Shown here in pieces: positions 6,676 to 13,773 of a DNA stretch of 32,451 nucleotides. The notes under the pieces are model-generated. The model was given only the letters and a program-made list of their open reading frames with translations, ran no database searches and was not told where the DNA came from. This stretch comes from an uncultured Subdoligranulum sp. (lineage in GTDB: Bacteria > Bacillota > Clostridia > Oscillospirales > Ruminococcaceae). A program made the position numbers and the translations under genes. The stretch spans positions 1-32,451 of the forward strand of contig CAJFFY010000038.1 of NCBI GenBank assembly GCA_904374465.1. The letters run 5' to 3'. Each line of letters opens with the position of its first letter. The first letter of the stretch is position 1.

Positions 6676-8073
6676 ATGCCGAACATGGACCCGAAAAAAT
6701 GCCCCATGCCCAGCCAGGAACCCAACGTCCGCAATAAGAACTTCAAGGAAGTGGCCCTGGGCTATACCGCCGAAATGGCCGTGAACGAGGCCCAGCGCTG
6801 CCTGCAGTGCAAGAACCACCCCTGCCGTTCCGGCTGCCCGGTGGATATTGATATTCCCGGTTTCATCGCCCATGTGGCCAAGGGCGAGTTTGAGGAAGCC
6901 TACAAGGTCATTGCCCAGTCCAGCGCGCTGCCCGCCGTCTGCGGCCGCGTCTGCCCCCAGGAAAACCAGTGCGAGGGCAAGTGTGTGCGCGGCATCAAGG
7001 GCGAGCCGGTGGGCATCGGCCGCCTGGAGCGGTTCGTGGCCGACTGGTACCGCGAAAACGTACATACCAAGCCGGAAAAACCCACCCCCAACGGCCATAA
7101 GGTGGCGGTCATCGGTGCCGGTCCCTCCGGCCTGACCGTGGCGGGCGACCTGGCCAAGATGGGCTACAAGGTCACCGTTTACGAGGCCCTGCATGTGGCC
7201 GGCGGCGTGCTGATGTACGGCATCCCCGAGTTCCGTCTGCCCAAGGACATCGTCCAGCACGAGGTGGAAGGCCTGAAGGAACTGGGCGTGGACATCGAGT
7301 GCAACATGGTCATCGGCAAAGTGCTGACCATCGACGAACTGATGAACGACTACGGCTTCGAGGCCGTGTATATCGCTTCCGGCGCCGGCCTGCCCCGCTT
7401 CATGGGCATCCCCGGCGAAAGCCTGAACGGTGTCTACTCCGCCAACGAGTACCTGACCCGCGTCAACCTGATGAAGGCTTACCAGGAAGGCTCCCACACC
7501 CCCATCATGAAGTCCAAGGCCGTGGCCGTCGTGGGCGGCGGCAACGTGGCCATGGATGCCGCCCGCTGCGCCAAGCGGCTGGGCGCCGAGACCGTCTACA
7601 TCGTCTACCGCCGCGGCATGGCCGAACTGCCTGCCCGTAAGGAGGAAGTGGAGCACGCCGAGGAGGAAGGCATCATCTTCAAGACGCTGACCAACCCCGT
7701 GGAAGTGCTGGGCGACGAGAACGGCTGGGTCAAGGGGATGACCTGCGTGGAGATGGAACTGGGCGAACCCGACGAGTCGGGCCGCCGCCGTCCCATCGTC
7801 AAGGAGGGCAGCGAGTTCGAACTGGACGTGGATACCATGATCATGGCCCTGGGCACCAGCCCCAACCCGCTGATCCGTTCCACCACCCCCGGCCTGGACG
7901 CCAACAAGCACGGCTGCCTGATCACCAACGGCCCCGACGGCCTGACCAGCCGGCCCTTCGTCTATGCGGGCGGTGACGCCGTCACCGGTGCCGCCACCGT
8001 CATCCTGGCCATGGGCGCCGGCAAGGAAGCCGCCAAGGCCATCGACAAGGCGATCAAAGAAAAGGAACAGTAA
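6676..8073 (+). CDS. nfnB: NfnB / glutamate synthase small-subunit-like NADPH flavoprotein
   Basis: 465-aa partner of NfnA. The N-terminal domain holds two ferredoxin-like cysteine sets, C42-C45-C50-C54 and C89-C93-C99-C103. An FAD-binding GAGPSG (147-152) and an NADPH-binding GGGNVA (287-292) follow, the layout shared by NfnB and GltD. There is no glutamate synthase large subunit nearby and nfnA is immediately upstream, so the bifurcating transhydrogenase role is preferred over glutamate synthesis. ATG at 6676 is chosen; a GTG at 6670 is closer to the GGAGG (6661-6665) and would add two residues. A clear terminator follows at 8087-8117. Confidence 0.9.
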   Translation: MPNMDPKKCPMPSQEPNVRNKNFKEVALGYTAEMAVNEAQRCLQCKNHPCRSGCPVDIDIPGFIAHVAKGEFEEAYKVIAQSSALPAVCGRVCPQENQCEGKCVRGIKGEPVGIGRLERFVADWYRENVHTKPEKPTPNGHKVAVIGAGPSGLTVAGDLAKMGYKVTVYEALHVAGGVLMYGIPEFRLPKDIVQHEVEGLKELGVDIECNMVIGKVLTIDELMNDYGFEAVYIASGAGLPRFMGIPGESLNGVYSANEYLTRVNLMKAYQEGSHTPIMKSKAVAVVGGGNVAMDAARCAKRLGAETVYIVYRRGMAELPARKEEVEHAEEEGIIFKTLTNPVEVLGDENGWVKGMTCVEMELGEPDESGRRRPIVKEGSEFELDVDTMIMALGTSPNPLIRSTTPGLDANKHGCLITNGPDGLTSRPFVYAGGDAVTGAATVILAMGAGKEAAKAIDKAIKEKEQ

Positions 8074-8086
8074 AAATTGCCATCCA

Positions 8087-8117
8087 TCCCGCGCCACACC
8101 CGGCGCGGGATTTTTTG
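8087..8117 (+). terminator. Rho-independent terminator of nfnAB
   Basis: TCCCGCGCC (8087-8095) pairs perfectly with GGCGCGGGA (8102-8110) across a 6-nt loop, followed by TTTTTT. Confidence 0.92.
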
Positions 8118-8179
8118 TCGCCGCCCGCTGCGAAAGCCGCGGATTTGCAAGGTTTGCCCCGCAGGAGGGGGCTTTGGCT

Positions 8180-8407
8180 ATGTATCCTCCCTTTTTTCAG
8201 TTTGTGCTGCCCCGGGTGGGGCAGGCGGCGCTGGCCGCGCTGCTCTACCTGAACTTTCTGCAGCTGCCGCCGCTGGCCTGGCTGGCCCCCTGGCCGCTGC
8301 TGTATTACGGGGTGCCGCTGGCGCTGGTGCTGGTGCTGGGCTGGCTGGCCCGGGATCCCCTGGGGCTGGGCATCGTGCTGGTGGGGCACCTGACCGCTTT
8401 CTATTGA
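8180..8407 (+). CDS. N-terminal membrane part of an interrupted metallophosphoesterase gene
   Basis: 75-aa, strongly hydrophobic product of about two membrane helices (AALAALLYLNFL; PLALVLVLGWLA). It starts at ATG 8180 behind a strong AGGAGGGGG. It ends at an in-frame TGA (8405-8407), directly after LTAFY. The same reading frame continues without another stop through GNLLGLGARLAGG into the metallophosphoesterase. If the TGA were a sense codon, the product would be 374 aa with a multi-helix membrane anchor, a normal form for this family in Firmicutes. I read this as the 5' part of one gene, not an independent small protein. Confidence 0.6.
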   Translation: MYPPFFQFVLPRVGQAALAALLYLNFLQLPPLAWLAPWPLLYYGVPLALVLVLGWLARDPLGLGIVLVGHLTAFY

Positions 8408-8470
8408 CTGGGAAATCTGCTGGGGCTTGGGGCCCGACTGGCGGGCGGACCGGCATGGACGGTCTGGCAG

Positions 8471-9304
8471 GTGTGCTGGCTGGGCGGGCTGACCCCCTGG
8501 CTGCTCACCGCCCTGCTGTGGTGGGGCGGGCGGCGCCGGGCGCTGCGGTTGTGCACCACCCGCTACCGCCTGACCACCGAAAAAGCCCTGCCCGGCGGCA
8601 GGTTGACCGTCGTGCAGCTCAGCGATCTGCACCCCAACCCCCGGGCCGCCATGCACCGGGGGCGCATCCCCGAGCTGGAAGCCAGGGTCCGCGCCTGCCG
8701 CCCCGACCTGCTGGTGTTGACGGGGGATATCTTTGACGAGTTCACCGCGCCGGAGGAGTTTGCGGCTTTCTGCGACCTGTTTGCCCGGCTGGAAGCACCC
8801 CTGGGCAAGTACTATGTGCTGGGCAACCACGACCTGTTCCACCACTGGCGGGAACCGGCCTTTGACCGGGCTGCCCTGGAAACCGCACTGGCCAAAGCCG
8901 GGGTACGCCTATTGGAGGACACCGCGGTGGTGACCGGCGGTGTGCGGGTGGTGGGCCGCAAGGATTACCTGTACACCGGCGGGCGACGCTTTGCCGCCGC
9001 CGAACTGCTGCCGGGCGGGCCCGACGATCTGTACACGGTCTGGCTGGACCACGAGCCCCGGGATTTCAAACAGGCGGCCGCCGCGGGGGCGGACCTGATT
9101 CTGAGCGGCCACACCCACGGCGGGCAGGTCTGGCCGGCCGGCGCGGTGGGCATGGCCGCCCGCAACGAGCGCAATTACGGCGCCAAGCGGGTGGGGGCCC
9201 GGTGTACGGCCATCGTCAGCGGGGGCACCGGCACCTGGGGGTACCGGTTCCGCACCCAGGGAAAAACCGAACTGGTCTGCGTGACGGTGGAAACCCGGCG
9301 CTGA
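8471..9304 (+). CDS. Membrane-associated metallophosphoesterase, catalytic part
   Basis: 277 aa from the first usable in-frame start (GTG 8471). A hydrophobic helix (residues 5-18) is followed by a calcineurin-type phosphoesterase domain. All metal-site motifs are present: SDLH (51-54), GDIFDE (85-90), GNHD (118-121) and GHTHGGQ near the C-terminus. Relatives (YkuE/YaeI type) hydrolyse phosphoesters at the membrane; the substrate is unknown here. The GTG has no good ribosome site, whereas the upstream 75-aa frame has an excellent one. Both lie in the same frame with one TGA at codon 76 of the joined 374-codon gene, so either the N-terminus is lost or the TGA is a sequence error or is read through. 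Confidence 0.75.
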   Translation: MCWLGGLTPWLLTALLWWGGRRRALRLCTTRYRLTTEKALPGGRLTVVQLSDLHPNPRAAMHRGRIPELEARVRACRPDLLVLTGDIFDEFTAPEEFAAFCDLFARLEAPLGKYYVLGNHDLFHHWREPAFDRAALETALAKAGVRLLEDTAVVTGGVRVVGRKDYLYTGGRRFAAAELLPGGPDDLYTVWLDHEPRDFKQAAAAGADLILSGHTHGGQVWPAGAVGMAARNERNYGAKRVGARCTAIVSGGTGTWGYRFRTQGKTELVCVTVETRR

Positions 9305-9348
9305 TTGTTGCCGGAACAACATACTTTTCCGCCCGGGTCGGGTATAGT
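9305..9348 (+). promoter_or_regulatory. ldhA promoter region with inverted repeat
   Basis: A -10-like TATAGT (9343-9348) precedes the D-lactate dehydrogenase gene. The inverted repeat TTGTT-N5-AACAA (9305-9319) abuts the expected -35 position, which has no good hexamer (CATACT). A redox or fermentation regulator could bind here. The spacing does not fit the published Rex site, so the regulator is not assigned. Confidence 0.45.
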
Positions 9349-9394
9349 AAGGGGGTCGCAAGCAGATACTACCCTGTAAGGAGGGCCCCCGACT

Positions 9395-10390
9395 ATGAAA
9401 ATCATCTTTTACGGTACACGGGATTACGATCACCTGTACTTTGACCTGTTGGCAGCCGACCCGGAATACGGCTGCACCATCAAGTTCCTGACCGCCAACC
9501 TGGACGTGGACACGGCCAGCCTGGCCAAGGGCGGGGACGCGGTCTGTGCCTTTGTGAACAGCGATTGCTCCGCCCCGGTTCTGGAAGTGCTGGCGGAAAA
9601 CGGCATCCAATTGCTGCTGATGCGCTGCGCGGGCTACAACAACGTGGACCTGGAAGCCGCCGCACGGCTGGGCATCACGGTGCTGCGGGTGCCGGGTTAC
9701 AGCCCCGAGGCGGTGGCCGAGCACGCCATGGCGCTGGCCCAGGCGGCCAACCGGCGGATCTGCAAGGCCTATATCAAGGTGCGCAACAACAACTTTGCCC
9801 TGGACGGCCTGCTGGGCTATAACCTGTACGGTTCCTGCGCGGGCATTGTGGGCACCGGGCGCATCGGCGCGGCCATGGCGCGGATCTGCCACGGCTACGG
9901 CATGACGGTGCTGGCCTATGACCAGTACCACAACCCCGAGCTGGAGGGCATTGTGCGGTATGTGGAGCTGGGCGAGCTGCTGCGTGCGGCGGACCTGATC
10001 AGCCTGCATTGCCCGCTGACCGCCGAAACCCATCATATGATCAACGCCGCCACCATCGAGCTGATGCGGGACAACGCCATCCTGGTCAACACCAGTCGCG
10101 GCGGACTCATCGACACCGACGCCCTCATCGATGCGCTGCGCCGCCGCAAGTTTGCGGGGGTGGGCCTGGACGTCTATGAGGATGAGGACGGCCAGGTGTT
10201 TGAGGATTTCTCCGACGATGTGCTCCACAACGAGGTGGTGCCGGTGCTGACCAGCTTCCCCAACGTGGTCATCACCAGCCACCAGGCGTTCTTTACCCGC
10301 ACGGCGCTGCAGAGCATCGCCATCACCACCATGGAAAACGCCCGCGCCTTCGACCGCGGCGAGCCGCTGGTCAACCGGGTGGAGGGCTGA
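9395..10390 (+). CDS. ldhA: D-lactate dehydrogenase
   Basis: 331-aa NAD-dependent 2-hydroxyacid dehydrogenase that reduces pyruvate to D-lactate in fermentation. The nucleotide-binding motif is GTGRIG (153-158). The catalytic residues fall at R235 (NTSRGG), E264 (YEDE) and H296 (TSHQ), the same numbers as I recall for Lactobacillus D-LDH. The N-terminal KIIFYGTRDYD is also typical of that enzyme. The ATG at 9395 follows AAGGAGG. It is a single-gene unit, converging with pseG across a shared terminator at 10440-10481. Other 2-hydroxyacids are possible substrates, but the residue pattern favours pyruvate. Confidence 0.9.
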   Translation: MKIIFYGTRDYDHLYFDLLAADPEYGCTIKFLTANLDVDTASLAKGGDAVCAFVNSDCSAPVLEVLAENGIQLLLMRCAGYNNVDLEAAARLGITVLRVPGYSPEAVAEHAMALAQAANRRICKAYIKVRNNNFALDGLLGYNLYGSCAGIVGTGRIGAAMARICHGYGMTVLAYDQYHNPELEGIVRYVELGELLRAADLISLHCPLTAETHHMINAATIELMRDNAILVNTSRGGLIDTDALIDALRRRKFAGVGLDVYEDEDGQVFEDFSDDVLHNEVVPVLTSFPNVVITSHQAFFTRTALQSIAITTMENARAFDRGEPLVNRVEG

Positions 10391-10399
10391 CGCCGGGGT

Positions 10400-10521
10400 G
10401 TTCCTTCTTTGCAAAGAAGGAACCGAAGAAACTCCAGACAAAAATTGCCCCCAGGGTCTTGTGAACCTGGGGGCAATTTTTAATTGAGAGTTCTTTTGGT
10501 TCTTTTCTTGCAAGAAAAGAA
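10400..10521. repeat. Composite element: two palindromes flanking a terminator hairpin
   Basis: A 24-bp palindrome (10400-10423, core TTCTTTGCAAAGAA) with inward tail CGAAGAAACTCC faces a second palindrome (10500-10521, core TTTTCTTGCAAGAAAA) with inward tail in reverse orientation (GAGAGTTCTTTTG). Between them is the bidirectional hairpin 10440-10481. The layout mirrors the element at 19037-19156. Confidence 0.8.
10440..10481. terminator. Bidirectional terminator between ldhA and pseG
   Basis: AAAAATTGCCCCCAGG (10440-10455) pairs perfectly with its complement at 10466-10481 across a 10-nt loop. The arms end in A5 and T5, so the hairpin works in both directions for the convergent ldhA and pse operons. 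Confidence 0.9.
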
Positions 10522-10530
10522 TATCCTGCC

Positions 10531-11565
10531 TCAGTCTTCCCCCAGCAGGGCGGCGGCCAGGCGGGCGGCGCCGTTGCCGTCCACGGTCTGCTGCATGGCG
10601 GCGGCCATGGCGGCGCGGCGGGGGGCATCGGTGCACAGGGCATACAGGGTATCCAGCAGATGGGGGTAAAAGGCCGGGCCATGGCGGCAATCGCCGGCGT
10701 TGTCCATGAGGTTCCGGCGGGCAAAACCCTGTGCCCCGGGGATCTGGTTGTCCGCCAGCACATAGGTCACGGTGGGGGTGCCGCAGGCGCACAGCTCATA
10801 CAGCGTGCTGCCCGCCGCCGCCACCGCCGCGTCACAGGCGGACATCAGGGTGTCCATCCGGGCCACGTTGCGGTGCAGCACCAGGTTGGGCAGGGCGGCG
10901 GCCGCCCGTTCCAGTTCCGGCAGGCGGGGATTCAGCGCCCCCACCACCAGATGGAAGGTGACGCCCTGCCAGCGGACGTCCGCGGCCAGGGCCGCCAGCA
11001 ATTGCCCGGCCACGTTCTCCGGGTCGGCACCGCCGGTGGAGACCAGGATATTTTGGACGGTGTCCGGCACCGCGCGGGCCGGGCGATGGGAAAATTCCGG
11101 GCGCAGGGGGGCATAGGCCGGGCCCAGCAACAGCCGTACCGGCCGGTCCCGGTACCGGGTGTAATCCCGGTCCACGCCGTAGAGATTGTAGTTGATGAGG
11201 AAATCCGCCGTGGACAAAAAGGCGTCCTCGTCGTCAAACTGGGCCACCGGGCAAAGGCGCTGCACGGCATCCAGCCAGGCGGGCACCAGGGCGTAGCTGT
11301 CCACCACCACCAGGGCGTCGGGGTGCAAAAGGGGCAGCAGGGCGGGCAGTTCGGCGGCCATGTCCTGCCAGTGGGTGCCCAGCACCCGGGCGGCAAAACC
11401 CCGGCCCGTCACGGCCGGGAGCATCTGGTCATCGGCTAAAAGAAAGACGCACCGGGCACCCTGGTCCCGCAGCGCCCCCGCCAGCGAAAGACACCGCATG
11501 ATGTGCCCCGAGCCGATCCGGGGGTTGCCGTCCGCCCGGAAAAAAATCTCAGTGGGGTTCGACAC
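10531..11565 (-). CDS. pseG: UDP-2,4-diacetamido-2,4,6-trideoxy-beta-L-altropyranose hydrolase (PseG)
   Basis: 344-aa GT-B-fold hydrolase that removes UDP from the 2,4-diacetamido altrose intermediate of the pseudaminic acid pathway. The N-terminus FFRADGNPRIGSGHIMRCL carries the family motif with the likely catalytic histidine, H21. Later motifs include VSTGGADPENV and AAGSTLYELCACGTP. The start is GTG at 11565, preceded by GGGAGG at 9-nt spacing, and the gene overlaps the end of pseI by 17 nt. It is the last gene of the operon and ends at the shared terminator 10440-10481. Confidence 0.9.
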   Translation of the reverse strand: MSNPTEIFFRADGNPRIGSGHIMRCLSLAGALRDQGARCVFLLADDQMLPAVTGRGFAARVLGTHWQDMAAELPALLPLLHPDALVVVDSYALVPAWLDAVQRLCPVAQFDDEDAFLSTADFLINYNLYGVDRDYTRYRDRPVRLLLGPAYAPLRPEFSHRPARAVPDTVQNILVSTGGADPENVAGQLLAALAADVRWQGVTFHLVVGALNPRLPELERAAAALPNLVLHRNVARMDTLMSACDAAVAAAGSTLYELCACGTPTVTYVLADNQIPGAQGFARRNLMDNAGDCRHGPAFYPHLLDTLYALCTDAPRRAAMAAAMQQTVDGNGAARLAAALLGED

Positions 11566-12595
11566 CGTCCACGTCCTCCCAGTGCAGCGGCGTGCCGAAG
11601 GCAAGGTCTTTGGCGGCACGGCCGTGTTCCAGCAATTCGTCATAGTAGCGGGTGTGCAGGCCGAAGGCCGGGCGCACCGACCGCAGATTTTCGGCGGTGA
11701 AGGGCTCGCCCTTGCGGATGTCCGCCGCCACATACAGGCTGCGGCGGTGGGCCAGGCTCTGGGCCTCGGCCGGGGAGGGGGCGTAGTTCACCTTGCCCAG
11801 GGCCCGCTCGGTGCTGCGGATGTCCCGCACCAGCTGGGCAAACTGGGTCTCGTTGAGAGAAAAGTCGCTGTCCACCGACTGGCAGCTGGCCAGGCAGAGG
11901 TGCTTTTCCACCACCACGGCGCCCAGCGTCACGGCGGCAATGCTGGCAAGGCTGCCCTCCGAATGGTCGGACAGCCCCACCGGCACGCCGAACCGGCTGC
12001 GCATGTCGGGAATGGTGCGCAGGTTCATCGTATCAAAGTCGGTGGGGTAGGCGCTGCAGCATTTCAACAGCACCACATGGTCGTTGCCCACGCTGCGGCA
12101 GGCGTCCAGCGCTTCCTGGATTTCCTCGGCGCTGGCCATGCCGCAGGAAAGGATCACCGGCTTGCCGGTGGACGCCGCCTTGCGGATGAGGGGGATGTCC
12201 ACCGCCTCGAAGCTGGCGATCTTGTAGAGCTCCACCCCCAGCGTTTCGAGAAAATCCACCGCCGTGAAGTCGAAGGGGGTGGACAGAAAATCCATGCCCA
12301 GGCTCTCGGCTTCCCGCTTGATGGCGGCGTGCCATTCCCAGGGGGTGTAGGCCTCCTTGTACAGGTCGTAGAGGTAACGCTTTTTCCACAGCCCGTCGTG
12401 GACCAGGAAATCGTCGGTGCGGCAGTCCAGCGTGATGGTGTCGGCGGTGTAGGTCTGCAGTTTCAGGCAGTCCGCCCCGGCGGCAGCTGCCGCCCGCACA
12501 ATGGCCAGGGCGTTTTCCAGCTTGCCGCCGTGGTTGCCCGACATTTCGGCAATGATGTAGGTCTTGCCGTCCCGGATGTGGTCATACAGTTTCAT
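11549..12595 (-). CDS. pseI: Pseudaminic acid synthase (PseI)
   Basis: 348-aa NeuB-family synthase that condenses the 6-deoxy-AltdiNAc sugar with phosphoenolpyruvate to give pseudaminic acid. The N-terminal TIM barrel opens with YIIAEMSGNHGGKLENA (13-29), followed by CLKLQTY. A C-terminal SAF antifreeze-like domain starts around RRSLYVAADIRKGE. The PseI assignment over NeuB or LegI rests mainly on pseC, pseF, pseG and pseH in the same operon. ATG at 12595 follows GGAGGCTGACG. It overlaps the VOC gene by 14 nt. Confidence 0.92.
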   Translation of the reverse strand: MKLYDHIRDGKTYIIAEMSGNHGGKLENALAIVRAAAAAGADCLKLQTYTADTITLDCRTDDFLVHDGLWKKRYLYDLYKEAYTPWEWHAAIKREAESLGMDFLSTPFDFTAVDFLETLGVELYKIASFEAVDIPLIRKAASTGKPVILSCGMASAEEIQEALDACRSVGNDHVVLLKCCSAYPTDFDTMNLRTIPDMRSRFGVPVGLSDHSEGSLASIAAVTLGAVVVEKHLCLASCQSVDSDFSLNETQFAQLVRDIRSTERALGKVNYAPSPAEAQSLAHRRSLYVAADIRKGEPFTAENLRSVRPAFGLHTRYYDELLEHGRAAKDLAFGTPLHWEDVDGVEPH

Positions 12596-12998
12596 CGTCA
12601 GCCTCCACAAGTTCGATCAGTCCCACGCCCAGCCGGAACAGAAAGGAAACCCGCCGCCCGCCGAAGGCCACCGCCTCCTCGGGCGGGGTGACCACCAGCC
12701 AGCCCTGGCGGCGCAGGTCGGCCAGGGCATCCTCCATGGGTTGTTCCAGCTGGTAGCAGATATGGTAGGGCCCGTCCCCCTGGCGCTGCAGGGTGGCGTC
12801 CACCACGCTGGGGCGGCCATTATGCAGCGGACTGACCAGCTCGATGCGCACGGCGCCGTTGTGCAGAAAACACAGCGCGACGTTGCGGGTCGCGCTGTCC
12901 TCAATGATGTCGGTGTCCCGGGTGTAGCCCAGGGCCTCGAACTGGGCCAGGGCTTTTTCCATGTCCCGGACCAGATACCCGGTGTGGTCAATCTTCAT
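12582..12998 (-). CDS. VOC (glyoxalase/methylmalonyl-CoA epimerase-like) protein
   Basis: 138-aa vicinal-oxygen-chelate protein of two betaalphabetabetabeta modules. Four potential metal ligands sit at family positions: H5 (IDHTGYLV), E53 (RIELVS), H79 (PYHICYQL) and E129 (LIELVE). This pattern resembles methylmalonyl-CoA epimerase, which acts on an acyl thioester. It lies between pseH and pseI and overlaps pseH by 4 nt (ATGA), so it is translated with the pathway. No standard pseudaminic acid step needs such an enzyme. I infer that it may act on the acyl group carried by the ACP three genes upstream. The exact reaction is unknown. Confidence 0.8.
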   Translation of the reverse strand: MKIDHTGYLVRDMEKALAQFEALGYTRDTDIIEDSATRNVALCFLHNGAVRIELVSPLHNGRPSVVDATLQRQGDGPYHICYQLEQPMEDALADLRRQGWLVVTPPEEAVAFGGRRVSFLFRLGVGLIELVEADDETV

Positions 12999-13552
12999 GC
13001 TGGTTCCTCCGGAAAGGGAAAGGTTTCGTAATGGTAGCGTTCCCGCATGGCCAGCCACTCCTCCCGCAGGATGGACCCCACCGAAACGTCGTAGTACCGG
13101 CCGTTTTTGCAGATGTGGGCGGGCAGGACGCCGTCCTCGTGCCCGCCGCAGAGCTTGTGCAGCTGCACCACATACTTGTTTTCCACAAAGGTTTCGTTGC
13201 AGAGCTTGTGCAGCCCCATGGTCAGCAGCACATGGTCGTACAGGTTCCATTCCAGCCAGGTGGCCAGCTGCAGGGAACGGTAGTCGGTCTCGGCAATGTA
13301 ATAGCCCCAGCTGCACCGGCTGTTCACCCGGTCAATGTCGAAGATGCTCAGCGTGCCGATGGGCACCCCGTCATACTCCACGATCCAGAACCGCTGGGTA
13401 GGGTCGGCGGAAATCTTCTCAAACCAGCGCTGCTGGCCCTCGGGGGTCAGCCGGGGGTCGGTGTTCATGAACCGGGTGATGTCGGGGCGCATCCGCCAGG
13501 CCATGACGGTGGGCAGGTCCGCCTGGGTCAGGTTGCGCAGCCGGACGTTCAT
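12995..13552 (-). CDS. pseH: PseH-like GNAT N-acetyltransferase
   Basis: 185-aa GNAT protein opening with VRLRNLTQADLPTVMAWR and MRPDITRFM, typical of PseH, which acetylates the 4-amino group of UDP-4-amino-4,6-dideoxy-AltNAc using acetyl-CoA. A GNAT core (IGTLSIFDIDRVNSRCSWGYYI) and a conserved C-terminal Cys/Asn segment (HKLCNETFVENK) follow. ATG at 13552 overlaps the acp stop (ATGA). Its position directly after the acyl carrier protein raises the possibility that it takes an acyl group from ACP instead of CoA. This is inference. Confidence 0.85.
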   Translation of the reverse strand: MNVRLRNLTQADLPTVMAWRMRPDITRFMNTDPRLTPEGQQRWFEKISADPTQRFWIVEYDGVPIGTLSIFDIDRVNSRCSWGYYIAETDYRSLQLATWLEWNLYDHVLLTMGLHKLCNETFVENKYVVQLHKLCGGHEDGVLPAHICKNGRYYDVSVGSILREEWLAMRERYHYETFPFPEEPA

Positions 13553-13773
13553 TCCGTCACCCCCGCGGCGGCCAGCAGCCCCCGCACGTCGGTGATTTCC
13601 AGCAGCTTCTCCATGGGGATGGTCAGGCCCAGTTCCTCCTGCAGAGCGGAGGCGATCATCAGCTGCATCAGCGAATCCCACTGGGGGATTTCGGCAAAGG
13701 TCATATCCTCCCGCACGGTGCCTTCCGGCACGCCCAGGGTGCGGCAGATCAGGGCAAGGGCTTTCTCTTTCAT
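13549..13773 (-). CDS. Stand-alone acyl carrier protein
   Basis: 74-aa carrier protein with the phosphopantetheine site WDSL (S34) and the usual four-helix pattern. ATG at 13773 follows GGAGG and overlaps the stop of the FkbH-like gene by 4 nt; its own stop overlaps pseH by 4 nt. No fatty-acid or polyketide genes lie near, so it is a dedicated carrier of this operon. In known systems FkbH-type proteins load a glyceryl unit from 1,3-bisphosphoglycerate onto such a carrier. I infer the same pairing here. Confidence 0.88.
   Translation of the reverse strand: MKEKALALICRTLGVPEGTVREDMTFAEIPQWDSLMQLMIASALQEELGLTIPMEKLLEITDVRGLLAAAGVTE

Noticed and set aside
6676..8073. True glutamate synthase small subunit
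   Set aside because: No large subunit is nearby and nfnA is immediately upstream with tight coupling, so NfnB is the better reading.
8180..9304. Selenocysteine or reassigned TGA codon
   Set aside because: The TGA lies in a membrane segment away from the active site, and other genes here use TGA as an ordinary stop.
9305..9319. Rex operator at ldhA
   Set aside because: The half sites fit but the published site has 8 bp between TTGTT and AACAA, not 5; kept only as an unassigned inverted repeat.
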